This document shows, in pieces, positions 54,735-62,644 of a stretch of DNA of 64,000 bases. The stretch's first letter is position 1; every line of letters starts with the position of its first letter. Below the pieces are notes generated by a model. It searched no databases. It was given only the letters and a program-made list of their open reading frames with translations, and had not been told where the DNA came from. Source of the stretch: [Lactobacillus] rogosae (lineage in GTDB: Bacteria; Bacillota; Clostridia; Lachnospirales; Lachnospiraceae). The stretch lies in contig FONU01000019.1 of the NCBI GenBank assembly GCA_900112995.1, positions 16,639-80,638 on the forward strand, written 5' to 3'. The position numbers and the translations under genes are program-made.

Positions 54735-55388
54735 CTACTTTATACTTCCTAGATTAAAATCGTACTCATCAGATTCTCGTGGATTCTTGAAACCTTCAAA
54801 CGAATCTACTTCTGTAAAGGAAAAGAAAAAACCACAGTTGGGGGTAGGAAATTTCTGTTGTTCCTTTCGGGTGTAGCCTTTGATGGACAGCAGATATTTT
54901 CCAGCAGGAACATTATACTTGATGTCCGTATAAATTGTACAGATACCATCTGGTGTTTCTGACTTATACCACCGTTCCCACGGGGAGTGGTAGTGCTCCA
55001 CAGAACCGAAGTACCCCGGTGTGGTATAAAATTCTTCTTCCTTGATATGGTATTCCTTTGGCTCAAAAGGTTCAAGCTGTTCAATAGCAGAAATCCAAAG
55101 TCCATCTTTTACTTCCAGATTAAAGCCCTCATAGCTGATTTTTTGCACCCACTGGTCATCAAAGGGCTCGTCCTGCCCTTCCAATTTGATTGCATAATTA
55201 TAGTGATCAATCCCTACCAACGGGATGAAAATTCCCTCTCGTTGCGTGTTCAGATAAAGCTCCTTATCCTTTTGCAGAAGACTTAACAGTTTTCTTTTCC
55301 GAATTTTCTCACGCTTCAAAAAATCCTGTAAGGTGTCTGCGGAAAATAAACAGATCCCATAGCCACCTGCAATTACCATTCTGTCCAT
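54735..55388 (-). CDS. Uncharacterised protein of mobile element
   Basis: I start at 55388, where GGAGAAG precedes the ATG; the frame is open to 55409. The 217-residue product is acidic, rich in aromatic residues (VEHYHSPWERWYKSE, CGFFFSFTEVDSFEG), without signal peptide or membrane segment. I do not recognise a family. Its start overlaps the end of the upstream 77-codon gene by 16 bases. It may be cargo of the element; polymorphic-toxin immunity proteins have similar size and composition, but that is only a thought. Confidence 0.55.
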   Translation of the reverse strand: MDRMVIAGGYGICLFSADTLQDFLKREKIRKRKLLSLLQKDKELYLNTQREGIFIPLVGIDHYNYAIKLEGQDEPFDDQWVQKISYEGFNLEVKDGLWISAIEQLEPFEPKEYHIKEEEFYTTPGYFGSVEHYHSPWERWYKSETPDGICTIYTDIKYNVPAGKYLLSIKGYTRKEQQKFPTPNCGFFFSFTEVDSFEGFKNPRESDEYDFNLGSIK

Positions 55389-55606
55389 AACTTCTCCTTC
55401 CCAATACAATAAGCCACTTCCGATTTGTCGTCGACTTCATTATACTTTACCCGACCGTCAAAGTATAGAGAGACTTTGTAAAACTTGTCGGCTGGGAACA
55501 GCTTGCAACGCAAGGTGTCCCCAGATGGCAAGTCCACAAAAGGGTAGCTGGCGGCAGCCAGCGCAGGGGAAGCGTAGCGTCCCCTGTATGATTTGGAGCA
55601 GACCAT
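55373..55606 (-). CDS. Small hypothetical protein, coupled to the next gene
   Basis: The 77-residue frame ends with FYKVSLYFDGRVKYNEVDDK, SEVAYCIGKEKLWTEW, a protein-like beta-rich tail, and overlaps the next start by 16 bases. The N-terminal part comes from a structured, repeat-rich stretch and may not be translated; a later start is possible. I do not recognise a family. Confidence 0.4.
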   Translation of the reverse strand: MVCSKSYRGRYASPALAAASYPFVDLPSGDTLRCKLFPADKFYKVSLYFDGRVKYNEVDDKSEVAYCIGKEKLWTEW

Positions 55607-55705
55607 GACTGCGGAAAATCACAGCCCTCCGGCGAGGAGCCTTCGGAGAACGCAATGCACCAACCTCTGGGTGGTGTATAATTGCGCCCTTAGTAAACTA
55701 AGGGG
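55560..55705 (-). other. Structured leader region in mobile element
   Basis: Several short hairpins are packed here: AGGGGA/TCCCCT near 55566-55586, a GGTTGG/CCAACC-like region near 55660, and CTTAG/CTAAG near 55691-55704. The stretch is GC-rich and between genes. It may be a regulatory leader or an integration scar. Confidence 0.35.
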
Positions 55706-55994
55706 TTTCCGACTTCTCCCGTTCCAGCAGTTTTTTCAATAGTTCCTGCGTGTCCTGCCTGTGAAAAATGAGTTTCAACAGCAGCATGACATCATCATCG
55801 GTCAGGCGTTCCGGTTCTTGCAGAAAACTTTCCAGCATACCGCCACGAGTACAGAGCCGGTGTGTCCGTTCCTTTCGGGTAAGCTGCTTCAACTGGTGCT
55901 GCAATACCTTTTCATCATTGATGGCTTTCCGCAGTTTCTTTTCGCTTTTCTCCAGCTCCCGGTTGAGCTTTTCCAGCTTTGAGGTATCAGGCAA
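55698..55994 (-). CDS. DUF3847-type small coiled-coil protein
   Basis: The 98-residue protein has a charged coiled-coil N-terminal half (KLEKLNRELEKSEKKLRKAI, EKVLQHQLKQLTRKERTHRL) and RLCTRGGMLESFLQEPERLT, the pattern of DUF3847 proteins carried by relaxase-bearing elements of Firmicutes. It may assist the relaxase at oriT. It overlaps the RepA_N-like gene upstream by 8 bases. Confidence 0.7.
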   Translation of the reverse strand: MPDTSKLEKLNRELEKSEKKLRKAINDEKVLQHQLKQLTRKERTHRLCTRGGMLESFLQEPERLTDDDVMLLLKLIFHRQDTQELLKKLLEREKSETP

Positions 55995-56328
55995 GGGCAG
56001 CGTCCTCCTTTCCCGGTATCAGCACATAAATCCGGTTTGGTTCTCCCACGCCCTGACGCACCCGCATGATAAGTCCGGCGGTTTCCAGTTCATTCAAAGA
56101 ACGCTTGACCGTCATAGAGCTGCGGGACAGGACTGCGGCAAGGGCTGTGACAGGGAAGCAGACAAACAGGATTCCGTTCTCGTCCTCCTGCCCTTTGGAT
56201 AGCATAGCGTCCAGCATCCGGCAGTACATAACCTTTGCGGTGCTGCTGACTGGAAATCCTGTTAACGCTCTGGGAAAGGGCATACAGAGCGGCAATGGTG
56301 TGTCTATCGTCATAAATTCAAAATTCAT
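55987..56328 (-). CDS. RepA_N-like winged-helix protein
   Basis: The 113-residue protein resembles the N-terminal winged-helix domain of RepA_N replication initiators: FPVSSTAKVMYCRMLDAMLS, FVCFPVTALAAVLSRSSMTV, KRSLNELETAGLIMRVRQGV and EPNRIYVLIP. Full RepA_N proteins are longer, so this is either a short form or a regulator using the same fold. It overlaps its neighbours on both sides by a few bases, indicating a compact operon. Confidence 0.7.
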   Translation of the reverse strand: MNFEFMTIDTPLPLCMPFPRALTGFPVSSTAKVMYCRMLDAMLSKGQEDENGILFVCFPVTALAAVLSRSSMTVKRSLNELETAGLIMRVRQGVGEPNRIYVLIPGKEDAALA

Positions 56329-56513
56329 TCGGTGTGTTCCTCCTTTTTCTTTGCTCGTTTGGATAAATAACGGGGGCAGTTAATCACAACCGCCCGGAAG
56401 CTCTGCCTGCACCCATGCTGGCATTTCCGGCATAATTCGTTGTAAGTGACACGCCCCCGGTCATTGAGGTAAAAGGAAAGCTCATGCTTCCTCTTTTTGC
56501 TCATTCTCGGCAT
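56325..56513 (-). CDS. Small cysteine-containing protein
   Basis: The 62-residue basic protein has CRKCQHGCRQSFRAVVINC, four cysteines that could bind zinc, after a lysine/arginine-rich start (MPRMSKKRKHELSFYLNDRG). GGGAGG precedes the ATG by 9 bases. It overlaps the next gene by 4 bases. Function unknown. Confidence 0.55.
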   Translation of the reverse strand: MPRMSKKRKHELSFYLNDRGRVTYNELCRKCQHGCRQSFRAVVINCPRYLSKRAKKKEEHTE

Positions 56514-56531
56514 ATTGCGCTTCCTCCCGTT

Positions 56532-56660
56532 TTAGTGTATGGTTTCGGGGCGATTTTCGGCAAAAACATAGCCATAGAGCCGCTTAAAATCTCCCGAAGT
56601 ATCAGCGATAGGGTAGACTGTCCCCCTATCAGATTGTCGTGTTTCGGTATCATCTCGGTG
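56532..56660 (-). pseudogene. Possible gene 3' end without start
   Basis: A minus-strand frame without start codon reads GTVYPIADTSGDFKRLYGYV then FAENRPETIH and a stop 18 bases before the next gene. It looks like a real C-terminus whose 5' part is gone. Another frame here encodes 50 codons from an ATG at 56653, less convincing. Confidence 0.3.
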
Positions 56661-56934
56661 TCAGTTCGCCAGTTCTCCCCGGTGTCGTTCCTCCCCTGAA
56701 TCTCACAGCGGCGTATCGCTCCCTTTGGTACGCTCGTTTCGGTCAGGGTTCCTCCACATCCCTGCCAAAAGTCATGGCGCTACATCGCTGGGGAAGCATA
56801 TCCCACACAGGCTGGTCATTCGATTGGAATAATCCATCGATGAACTACCTGTATCATAGAACATTTTTGTGCCCTGTGCCGTATGTCCACAAAGTAGGAA
56901 TTAAGGGTAAAAATCAGAAATTTCCACGATTACG
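56661..56934. other. Noncoding GC-rich stretch before the XRE regulator
   Basis: The remainder of the gap contains only short frames in both strands. No RNA family or repeat was recognised. Confidence 0.35.
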
Positions 56935-56958
56935 GAATTGATATGGTATAATCAATTC
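56935..56958 (+). promoter_or_regulatory. Operator palindrome over extended -10 of XRE gene
   Basis: GAATTGAT and ATCAATTC are perfect inverted arms separated by 8 bases. They cover TGGTATAAT (56944-56952), an extended -10 box. This fits self-repression by the XRE protein. Confidence 0.65.
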
Positions 56959-56997
56959 AACGGTTATAAATGTCGTCAGAAAGGGGGAACTGCTTCA

Positions 56998-57804
56998 ATG
57001 AACGGAGCTACTACAATACAGGAACGGCTAAAAGATTTACGATTAAACAAAGGATTAAAACTGGAAGAACTGGCTGAGCAAACGGGCATTTCAAAATCGG
57101 CTCTTGGCAGTTATGAAAAAGATGACTATAAGGAAATCAATCATGGCAACCTTATCCTGCTGGCAGATTTTTATGGGGTGTCCCTCGATTATCTCTTTTG
57201 CCGGACAGAGAACCGGGCGGAGATCAACACGCCATTAAGGGAGCTGCATTTGAGTGATGAGATGGTAGCACTTCTGAAAAGCGGTCGGATTAACAACCGC
57301 CTGCTCTGCGAACTTGCCACCCATAAGGACTTTATCAAGTTTCTTGCGGACATTGAGATTTATGTGGATGGGATTGCCACCATGCAGATTCAAAATCTCA
57401 ACGCTCTTGTCGATACCGTCCGGCATGAAATCATTGAACGGTATCGCCCCGGCGAAGATGACCCGCATTTGAAAGTGCTGCAAGCCGCCCATATCAGCGA
57501 TGATGAATATTTCAGTCACATGGTTCTGGATGACCTCAACCTCATTATCCGGGATATTCGGGAAGCTCACAAAAAAGACAGCGAGAGTGCTCCCCAGACC
57601 ACCGTTGCCGATGAACTGAAAGAAAATCTGGAAGCAGACGAAAATTTCAAGGGCAGCCGGGATGAAAAGCTGGTTGTCCTTTACTGCAAGCAGCTCGGCA
57701 TCAACTATAAAAATCTGTCAGATGAAGAATTTCGCTGGCTCATTCGGATTCTCAAAAAATCAAAGAAAATGGGAACGCCTATCAGCCAGAGGAAAAAACG
57801 GTAA
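56998..57804 (+). CDS. XRE-family transcriptional regulator
   Basis: I start at 56998, where AAGGGGGAA precedes the ATG; the frame is open from 56938. The 268-residue protein has an N-terminal helix-turn-helix (QERLKDLRLNKGLKLEELAE, QTGISKSALGSYEKDD) and VSLDYLFCRTENR, typical of phage and element repressors. The C-terminal 180 residues are helical and unassigned. It is transcribed opposite to the mobilization genes, from a promoter with a palindromic operator, and followed by a terminator. Confidence 0.88.
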   Translation: MNGATTIQERLKDLRLNKGLKLEELAEQTGISKSALGSYEKDDYKEINHGNLILLADFYGVSLDYLFCRTENRAEINTPLRELHLSDEMVALLKSGRINNRLLCELATHKDFIKFLADIEIYVDGIATMQIQNLNALVDTVRHEIIERYRPGEDDPHLKVLQAAHISDDEYFSHMVLDDLNLIIRDIREAHKKDSESAPQTTVADELKENLEADENFKGSRDEKLVVLYCKQLGINYKNLSDEEFRWLIRILKKSKKMGTPISQRKKR

Positions 57805-57809
57805 CAAAA

Positions 57810-57855
57810 AACCGCTATTGCATGGTTTGTTGGCTTCCATGTAGCAGCGGTTTTT
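57810..57855 (+). terminator. Terminator of XRE gene
   Basis: AACCGCT...GCATGG pairs with CCATG...AGCGGTT around a loop, followed by five T. Confidence 0.8.
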
Positions 57856-57900
57856 GCTGGGATTATTCAGTTGAATTTTTAGAACGACACTGGAAGTTGT

Positions 57901-58557
57901 TTATCCAAAATGAAATGGAATAACCATATCAAGTAAAACTGCAAGAACTATACTAATTGTTCCCATTAGCACAGAACTTTTCAATGTGTCCCTCCTCAAA
58001 ACAGTAAGTCCGATGATAAAGACTATCAATTCTAAAACAGAGCGTGCTTCGAAATATCCCCATCCATATACGAAAGTCATGTTAAACAATACTGCTAAAA
58101 TCAATACTGATAGCATAAATGCAGGTCTGCTTTTTCCTTTCGCATACCAACAGACAAATGCCAAGAACGGAGAAATCATGGTAAAGCCAAACCAAATCAT
58201 AGCGTAGCTTCTTGGGAAAAATCCTGCGACATAGTTTGAATACAAATAGTAACTTGCAACCATGCCAGCAAAAAACGCAAAAACATTAACACTTGCTCTT
58301 GTTGCAGAATTACTATAAATAGAAATACACAGTGCAATCAATACCCAAATTTCAAAACGCCCAAGGAAATTATGAACATCTAATGCCCCATCTATTGCCA
58401 TAAGCACACTTGGCAGTTCAGTTTGACGAAAATCCAAAAATTTTGAAAAAGTCCCCAAAGCTATTCCAAGGAACAATACAGCTATGGTATTTATAATTTT
58501 TCTATTACCAGATATAGGATTTTCGGCACTCCTTATATCATTCAAAAACTTGTTCAT
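57901..58557 (-). CDS. Multi-pass membrane protein of unknown function
   Basis: I start at 58557, since GGGAG lies 6 bases upstream. The 218-residue protein has about six hydrophobic segments (for example IAVLFLGIALGTFSKFL, FEIWVLIALCISIY, VFAFFAGMVASYYLY, LILAVLFNMTFVYGWG, ELIVFIIGLTVL, ISIVLAVLLDMVI). I recognise no catalytic motif. Its composition is AT-richer than the mobilization genes, so it may be later cargo. Confidence 0.7.
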   Translation of the reverse strand: MNKFLNDIRSAENPISGNRKIINTIAVLFLGIALGTFSKFLDFRQTELPSVLMAIDGALDVHNFLGRFEIWVLIALCISIYSNSATRASVNVFAFFAGMVASYYLYSNYVAGFFPRSYAMIWFGFTMISPFLAFVCWYAKGKSRPAFMLSVLILAVLFNMTFVYGWGYFEARSVLELIVFIIGLTVLRRDTLKSSVLMGTISIVLAVLLDMVIPFHFG

Positions 58558-58603
58558 AGGCATCTCCCAATTCTAATTTAACAGTAATCATTCTATCATA
58601 CCG

Positions 58604-58981
58604 TTATGAATAAATCATCTCATGCAAAACAATTTCTTCTGCCCGGTTGTGAATGTTATTGCAACGCTGCACCCATTCCATTTGAGAAGTGCGCTTTAAT
58701 TCCTCTGTCACGCCCTCGACAGCTTTCATCTGCTCCATGATGGTGGCTAACCGTTCCTGTGCTTGTTCGTTCAGGTCTGCAAGGTATGTCCATAACTCCC
58801 CGGTCAGTGTCAATGTGTTCAATCTGGCTGGGTGGGCTTCTCTTAAATATTCCCGGTGTAGCCGTCCATACTTTCCAATGGGGCGGTGTTCCTCCGGCAG
58901 TTTCAAGTCTGGGATGTAGTAATCCCCAACAAGGATATAATCAATTCCGTTTTCCGTTATTCTTGATTTCAATTCGCCCAT
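58604..58981 (-). CDS. tnpV: TnpV-like protein
   Basis: The 125-residue protein matches proteins annotated TnpV in Tn4451-type and related clostridial elements: IDYILVGDYYIPDLKLPEEH, RPIGKYGRLHREYLREAHPA and HNRAEEIVLHEMIYS. Its function is not known. It is the last gene before the right direct repeat of element 1. Confidence 0.75.
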   Translation of the reverse strand: MGELKSRITENGIDYILVGDYYIPDLKLPEEHRPIGKYGRLHREYLREAHPARLNTLTLTGELWTYLADLNEQAQERLATIMEQMKAVEGVTEELKRTSQMEWVQRCNNIHNRAEEIVLHEMIYS

Positions 58982-59030
58982 GTTTTAATCTCCTCATTCT
59001 GGCTCATTTTTTTGCAAGTCTGGCTCTCCA

Positions 59031-59058
59031 GAAATATTGGTAAATCTTTGGTAAATTT
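59031..59058 (+). repeat. Right copy of element-flanking direct repeat
   Basis: GAAATATTGGTAAATC then TTTGGTAAA matches 49113-49139 apart from a few changes and one base of spacing. Together the copies bracket about 9.9 kb from int to tnpV. Confidence 0.6.
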
Positions 59059-59302
59059 GAGACTGAAACACAAAAAACGCTTAAAAACGGGGCTTATGAG
59101 ACGATTTGAGATTTTTCATCATGCCCGGTAAATCCTGCCGTGACACAGGAAAAGGACTTTAATCTTCTTTTTCATATCTTTTTATAACCTTTCAAAGTGT
59201 TAATTTTACTGGGTTTACGGGTATTCTGTGAAACCCAATAAAATCAGTTTCATTTTTTGTATTTTTTCATTTTTTCTTAAATTTTCCCTCATTTTTTCGG
59301 GC

Positions 59303-59337
59303 AAAAGGTGTACGAAAGGTGTACAAATCGAGGTGTA
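59303..59337 (+). repeat. GGTGTAC direct repeats beside int of element 2
   Basis: AAAGGTGTAC occurs twice in a row (59304-59313 and 59315-59324), with a third partial GAGGTGTA at 59330. It sits right after the int stop, the place of integrase arm-type sites in Tn916-like elements. Confidence 0.5.
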
Positions 59338-59339
59338 TT

Positions 59340-60539
59340 TTACTGATTCACCGCTCTCATTTTCTCTAGTTCCTTACGTGCATCATCCAGTCCCATATGA
59401 GTATAAACATTCAATGTAACAGCAATGTCTGAATGTCCCATTAGATACTGAAGAGCCTTCGGATTCATACCTTCTTTCGCCTTCTCACTGCAGAATGTGT
59501 GTCTGCAAACATAAGGTGTTATCTTAGGCATTAGAACCTTATGCGTTCGATTGTACTTGTTCACAGCATACTCGAAATACTTCTCCCAATGCAGTGCTAC
59601 TCGTGGCATATCATTTTTGTCATAGAATAGAAAACCAGATGCTCCTTTGATTGCTTTCTCAACCTTTGGTTTTCTACGATTCTGAATAATACGTCTGCAA
59701 ATCGCTTCGATTTCATCATCCATCGGAAAATCTCTCTTACCACTGGAAGTCTTGGTTGTCTCAATATAGTACTCCATATCGCTGTGACGAACCAACTGCT
59801 TATTCATATGAATCACCTTATTTTTAAAGTCCAAATCCCTGGTTGTTAGTCCACAGAATTCTGAAATTCGAAGTCCTGTTGCAAACAATAAACAGAACGC
59901 ATCGTAGTACTGCTTATAATGATTGTCTGCTCTCACGAAAGCTAAAAAATTCTCCTTCTCTTCTGTGGTAATTGCCTCACGTTTCTTGCTATCGTTTTGA
60001 ATCACAGTACCCATCTCAAATCCAAAAGGATTTTTCATAATAAGGTCATCATCCACTGCTAACTGAAATGCCGGTCTAAGTACACCTCTGATGTTGTGAA
60101 TCGAGCTGTAGCTCATCCCCTTTTCTCGTTGCAAATGGATTAGAAAAAGCTTTGCATCTGAAATCTTGATAGAATCAATTCTTCTAAGTGCAAACGGCTC
60201 TTTCTTCAAGTTACTTATCACAGTTTGGTACCCCCGCTGTGTAGACTTCTTTACTCCTGTCTTAAGGGAAATATAACGTTCCACCAAATCAAGAACTGTC
60301 ATATCTGAACCAGATATTCCCTTGAACTGTAAGAGCATTGCTGCTTCCTCTTTTTCACGAAGTGATTTGTCCCTTCGCCTACCCGCAGGTATTGGATCTG
60401 CCTCGGTAAGTCTCCAACTATAAATCTCTCTTCTTTTACCTAAGATATCAATATATCGATAACGATATCTTCCGGATTCTTCCTGGATTTCTCCATTCAA
60501 AAGAACCCTTCCTTTGTTGTCACGTCTTTTTGTGCTCAT
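59340..60539 (-). CDS. int: Tn916-type tyrosine integrase (element 2)
   Basis: The 399-residue protein is a clear relative of the integrase at 49165-50364: same arm-binding start (RRDNKGRVLLNGEIQEESGR) and same catalytic motifs, TGLRISEFCGLTTRD, YVCRHTFCSEKAKEG and GHSDIAVTLNVYTH. It has GGAGG before its ATG. Its codon use is AT-richer than that of element 1. It moves the second element, whose far end is beyond the window. Confidence 0.95.
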   Translation of the reverse strand: MSTKRRDNKGRVLLNGEIQEESGRYRYRYIDILGKRREIYSWRLTEADPIPAGRRRDKSLREKEEAAMLLQFKGISGSDMTVLDLVERYISLKTGVKKSTQRGYQTVISNLKKEPFALRRIDSIKISDAKLFLIHLQREKGMSYSSIHNIRGVLRPAFQLAVDDDLIMKNPFGFEMGTVIQNDSKKREAITTEEKENFLAFVRADNHYKQYYDAFCLLFATGLRISEFCGLTTRDLDFKNKVIHMNKQLVRHSDMEYYIETTKTSSGKRDFPMDDEIEAICRRIIQNRRKPKVEKAIKGASGFLFYDKNDMPRVALHWEKYFEYAVNKYNRTHKVLMPKITPYVCRHTFCSEKAKEGMNPKALQYLMGHSDIAVTLNVYTHMGLDDARKELEKMRAVNQ

Positions 60540-60852
60540 TTTCTACCTCCACATCAGGGCGTGACATAGCATATAAACAGTATAACACGTCAGGCCTCTT
60601 CTTTCCTCAACTTTTACAAAATTTCTCAAGTACTTGATATGTATGATTCGTCCTCTATTAAGTACTTGGAACCTTAAAAAGCTGATTGCAAATTTTCTTG
60701 TATCTTTTTGTAAGTTCTCATCTACTCCTTACACAATACATTTGGGTTGAAAAAAAGCTAATTACTAAATTGGGCAGAAAAAAATGCCTCCTAGAAATTC
60801 TAGAAGACATTTTTATGCATTTTCGCTATTTCCTCCGAAGAGTAAAACATGT
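60540..60852. other. Intergenic gap with terminator of toxin-antitoxin operon
   Basis: The gap between int2 and the antitoxin gene contains AAGTACTT repeats near 60628 and 60659 and the terminator near 60784-60810. No gene is convincing. Confidence 0.5.
60777..60810 (-). terminator. Terminator of HigBA-like operon
   Basis: Arms 60784-60796 and 60798-60810 pair fully on the minus strand when G-U pairs are allowed, followed by seven U. Confidence 0.75.
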
Positions 60853-61959
60853 TTATGAAATCACATATTTGATTTTCAAACTGTTCAAATTAGTTTGATA
60901 TGTTAAGTACTGGTCCTGTTGTAATCTTCCGACAACGATGCCAGGAAGAATATTTATTTTTTTAGCAAATGCTCTGACAGAATCTGAAGTAAATCCTCTC
61001 GGATTATCCTCTATGAATTCCAAGTACTCATCTTTCGGAATAAGTGTATCCTGTGAAAATAAATCTGCTTCCGTCTCTAATTTCTGAATCAAAGCATCAG
61101 TTTCTAATCCAGCCTTATTCTTTTCGCTTACAAGAAGAACCTTTACTCTCTGCTGTAATACATGACCTAATTCATGGAATAAGGCAAACCAAAAAGTATC
61201 TGCGTATTTTCTTCTATCATTCAAGACCAAAACAACTTTATCTTTGCCAAGCCATTTAACAGCACCATTAACACCACAGTTCTTAAGATTAGGAAGAAGC
61301 ACCAAAGCCACACCGCAACTTGCCAGCAGTTCTTTCAGTCTTGGATAGAACTTCTTCGGATCCTGTACTGTCATGCCTCTTATCTCTGGAATAGCTGCTG
61401 ATAATTTTTTCTTGTCATAAGGTTCAACATCCATTCCTGATCCAATATTGATAGCAGTCTGAACCCATGCATTTGCATTGATTACATTAACATCAGTAAC
61501 CTCTGGCACACTAGTTCTATACTGTACCAAGAAATCACGTTCACTTAAAACACTTAATGAAGAAACCTTGAAATAGCGTTGTAATTCCATGACCTTTTCC
61601 GTTGCAACTCGTGTTGCCTTAGCCAATCCCAATTCAACCCAGAATTTATATTCAATCTGGCGAACAAGCTCACATTCCTTATCCAACTGTATTCTTTTCT
61701 CAATTTCAAGTTTCTTCTCAATATATTTCTGATTTAAGTTAAGCCACATCGTAGTTGAAGTTCCAAAAACAATGGACAACTTTAAGACCATCTCATCAGT
61801 AAGATTTATTCTTCCATTTACCAAATCACTTACATATTTTGGAGTCGTCTGAAGGCGTTTCGCTAACTCTTCCTGAGTAATGCCTTGATCTTCAATATAA
61901 TCCTTTACATAGTAACCAGGATGAAATGCAATCAACTCTTCATATTCAATCTTATTCAT
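60853..61959 (-). CDS. HigA-like antitoxin with ImmA/IrrE peptidase domain
   Basis: The 368-residue protein has an N-terminal helix-turn-helix of the HigA type (HPGYYVKDYIEDQGITQEEL, AKRLQTTPKYVSDLVNGRIN) and a C-terminal domain with FALFHELGHVLQQ, the HExxH-like zinc motif of ImmA/IrrE peptidases (here HELGH). The pairing of both domains in one antitoxin is known. It overlaps the toxin gene upstream by 8 bases, and should repress the operon at the palindrome 62333-62347. Confidence 0.88.
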   Translation of the reverse strand: MNKIEYEELIAFHPGYYVKDYIEDQGITQEELAKRLQTTPKYVSDLVNGRINLTDEMVLKLSIVFGTSTTMWLNLNQKYIEKKLEIEKRIQLDKECELVRQIEYKFWVELGLAKATRVATEKVMELQRYFKVSSLSVLSERDFLVQYRTSVPEVTDVNVINANAWVQTAINIGSGMDVEPYDKKKLSAAIPEIRGMTVQDPKKFYPRLKELLASCGVALVLLPNLKNCGVNGAVKWLGKDKVVLVLNDRRKYADTFWFALFHELGHVLQQRVKVLLVSEKNKAGLETDALIQKLETEADLFSQDTLIPKDEYLEFIEDNPRGFTSDSVRAFAKKINILPGIVVGRLQQDQYLTYQTNLNSLKIKYVIS

Positions 61960-62305
61960 AGTGATTAGACACCTCCCATGCTATTATTATTTCCGTAGAT
62001 TTATAAACTATATTCACATCTTTTTCTTTACATTCATTTCCATCGGCATCTACGGGAATGATGATTAAGCGATATCCTGCCCTACGTCCTGCAATATCAA
62101 GAGCATACTGTCCCTCTCTTTTTCCTTGTAGGGGATGCAGATGATAAATCTGCATTTCTGCTATATCCTGCAAATTTGCTGAGCTCTCAATCAAGTTTAT
62201 CAGCGCATGAAGCTTCTCTGCAACATTAGCCGGCAAATCTTTCTTGGCCTTTTTCAAATCTGTACATAGCTTCTTTACTGTATTGTCATAATATCGAATT
62301 TCTAT
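61952..62305 (-). CDS. HigB/RelE-like toxin, unusual start
   Basis: The protein matches HigB toxins: RYYDNTVKKLCTDLKKAKKD, ANVAEKLHALINLIESSANL, HPLQGKREGQYALDIAGRRA, RLIIIPVD. These are ribosome-dependent mRNA interferases. No ATG, GTG or TTG lies at the expected N-terminus. The best start by position is an ATA at 62305, 8 bases after GAGG, giving 117 residues; the first ordinary start is a TTG at 62257, which would cut about 16 conserved residues. The frame is open back to a stop near 62335. It may be translated weakly. Confidence 0.75.
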   Translation of the reverse strand: MEIRYYDNTVKKLCTDLKKAKKDLPANVAEKLHALINLIESSANLQDIAEMQIYHLHPLQGKREGQYALDIAGRRAGYRLIIIPVDADGNECKEKDVNIVYKSTEIIIAWEVSNHYE

Positions 62306-62332
62306 AACTGCATCCTCATTTCTAAAATAAAA

Positions 62333-62347
62333 TTACCAAAATGGTAA
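62333..62347. promoter_or_regulatory. Operator palindrome of HigBA-like operon
   Basis: TTACCAAAATGGTAA is a perfect 5-5-5 inverted repeat about 28 bases before the toxin start, the usual place for antitoxin binding. Confidence 0.6.
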
Positions 62348-62434
62348 CTTTTCTTTATCATAGCACCATTCATCCAGAATTTCAACCTCTTTTCACTTAT
62401 GATTATTGATAGGTTTCTTCTAGTTACAATGATT

Positions 62435-62644
62435 CTACACCGCACTCAGCGTATCTATAAACTTTTCAAACTTCTCCCTCTTAATCTGAACCCTGTTACC
62501 ATTCCAAAGCAAATAATCTGCTCTTGGATTCTCCTGAACTAGTCTTCGAAGCTTTCCCTCTCCAATCCTAAAATAAGCTGCAGCTTCTTCAATTGATAAG
62601 GTGTATTTTTTCCAATATGGAATCTCGTAATTACTCAATCGCAT
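62435..62644 (-). CDS. xis: Tn916-type excisionase (element 2)
   Basis: The 69-residue protein closely resembles Xis of element 1: [57 protein letters not shown]. It overlaps the end of the DnaC-like gene by 14 bases. In element 2 the toxin-antitoxin operon lies between xis and int. Confidence 0.88.
   Translation of the reverse strand: MRLSNYEIPYWKKYTLSIEEAAAYFRIGEGKLRRLVQENPRADYLLWNGNRVQIKREKFEKFIDTLSAV

Larger units (their letters stand above)
58982..59339. other. Junction between the two integrative elements
   Basis: The 358-base gap holds part of an AGCCAGACTTGCA sequence (59011-59029) that is also present, inverted, in the int1 terminator, then the right direct repeat, then T-rich DNA, then the GGTGTAC repeats of element 2. 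The attachment cores of both elements must lie here, but I could not fix them. Confidence 0.5.
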
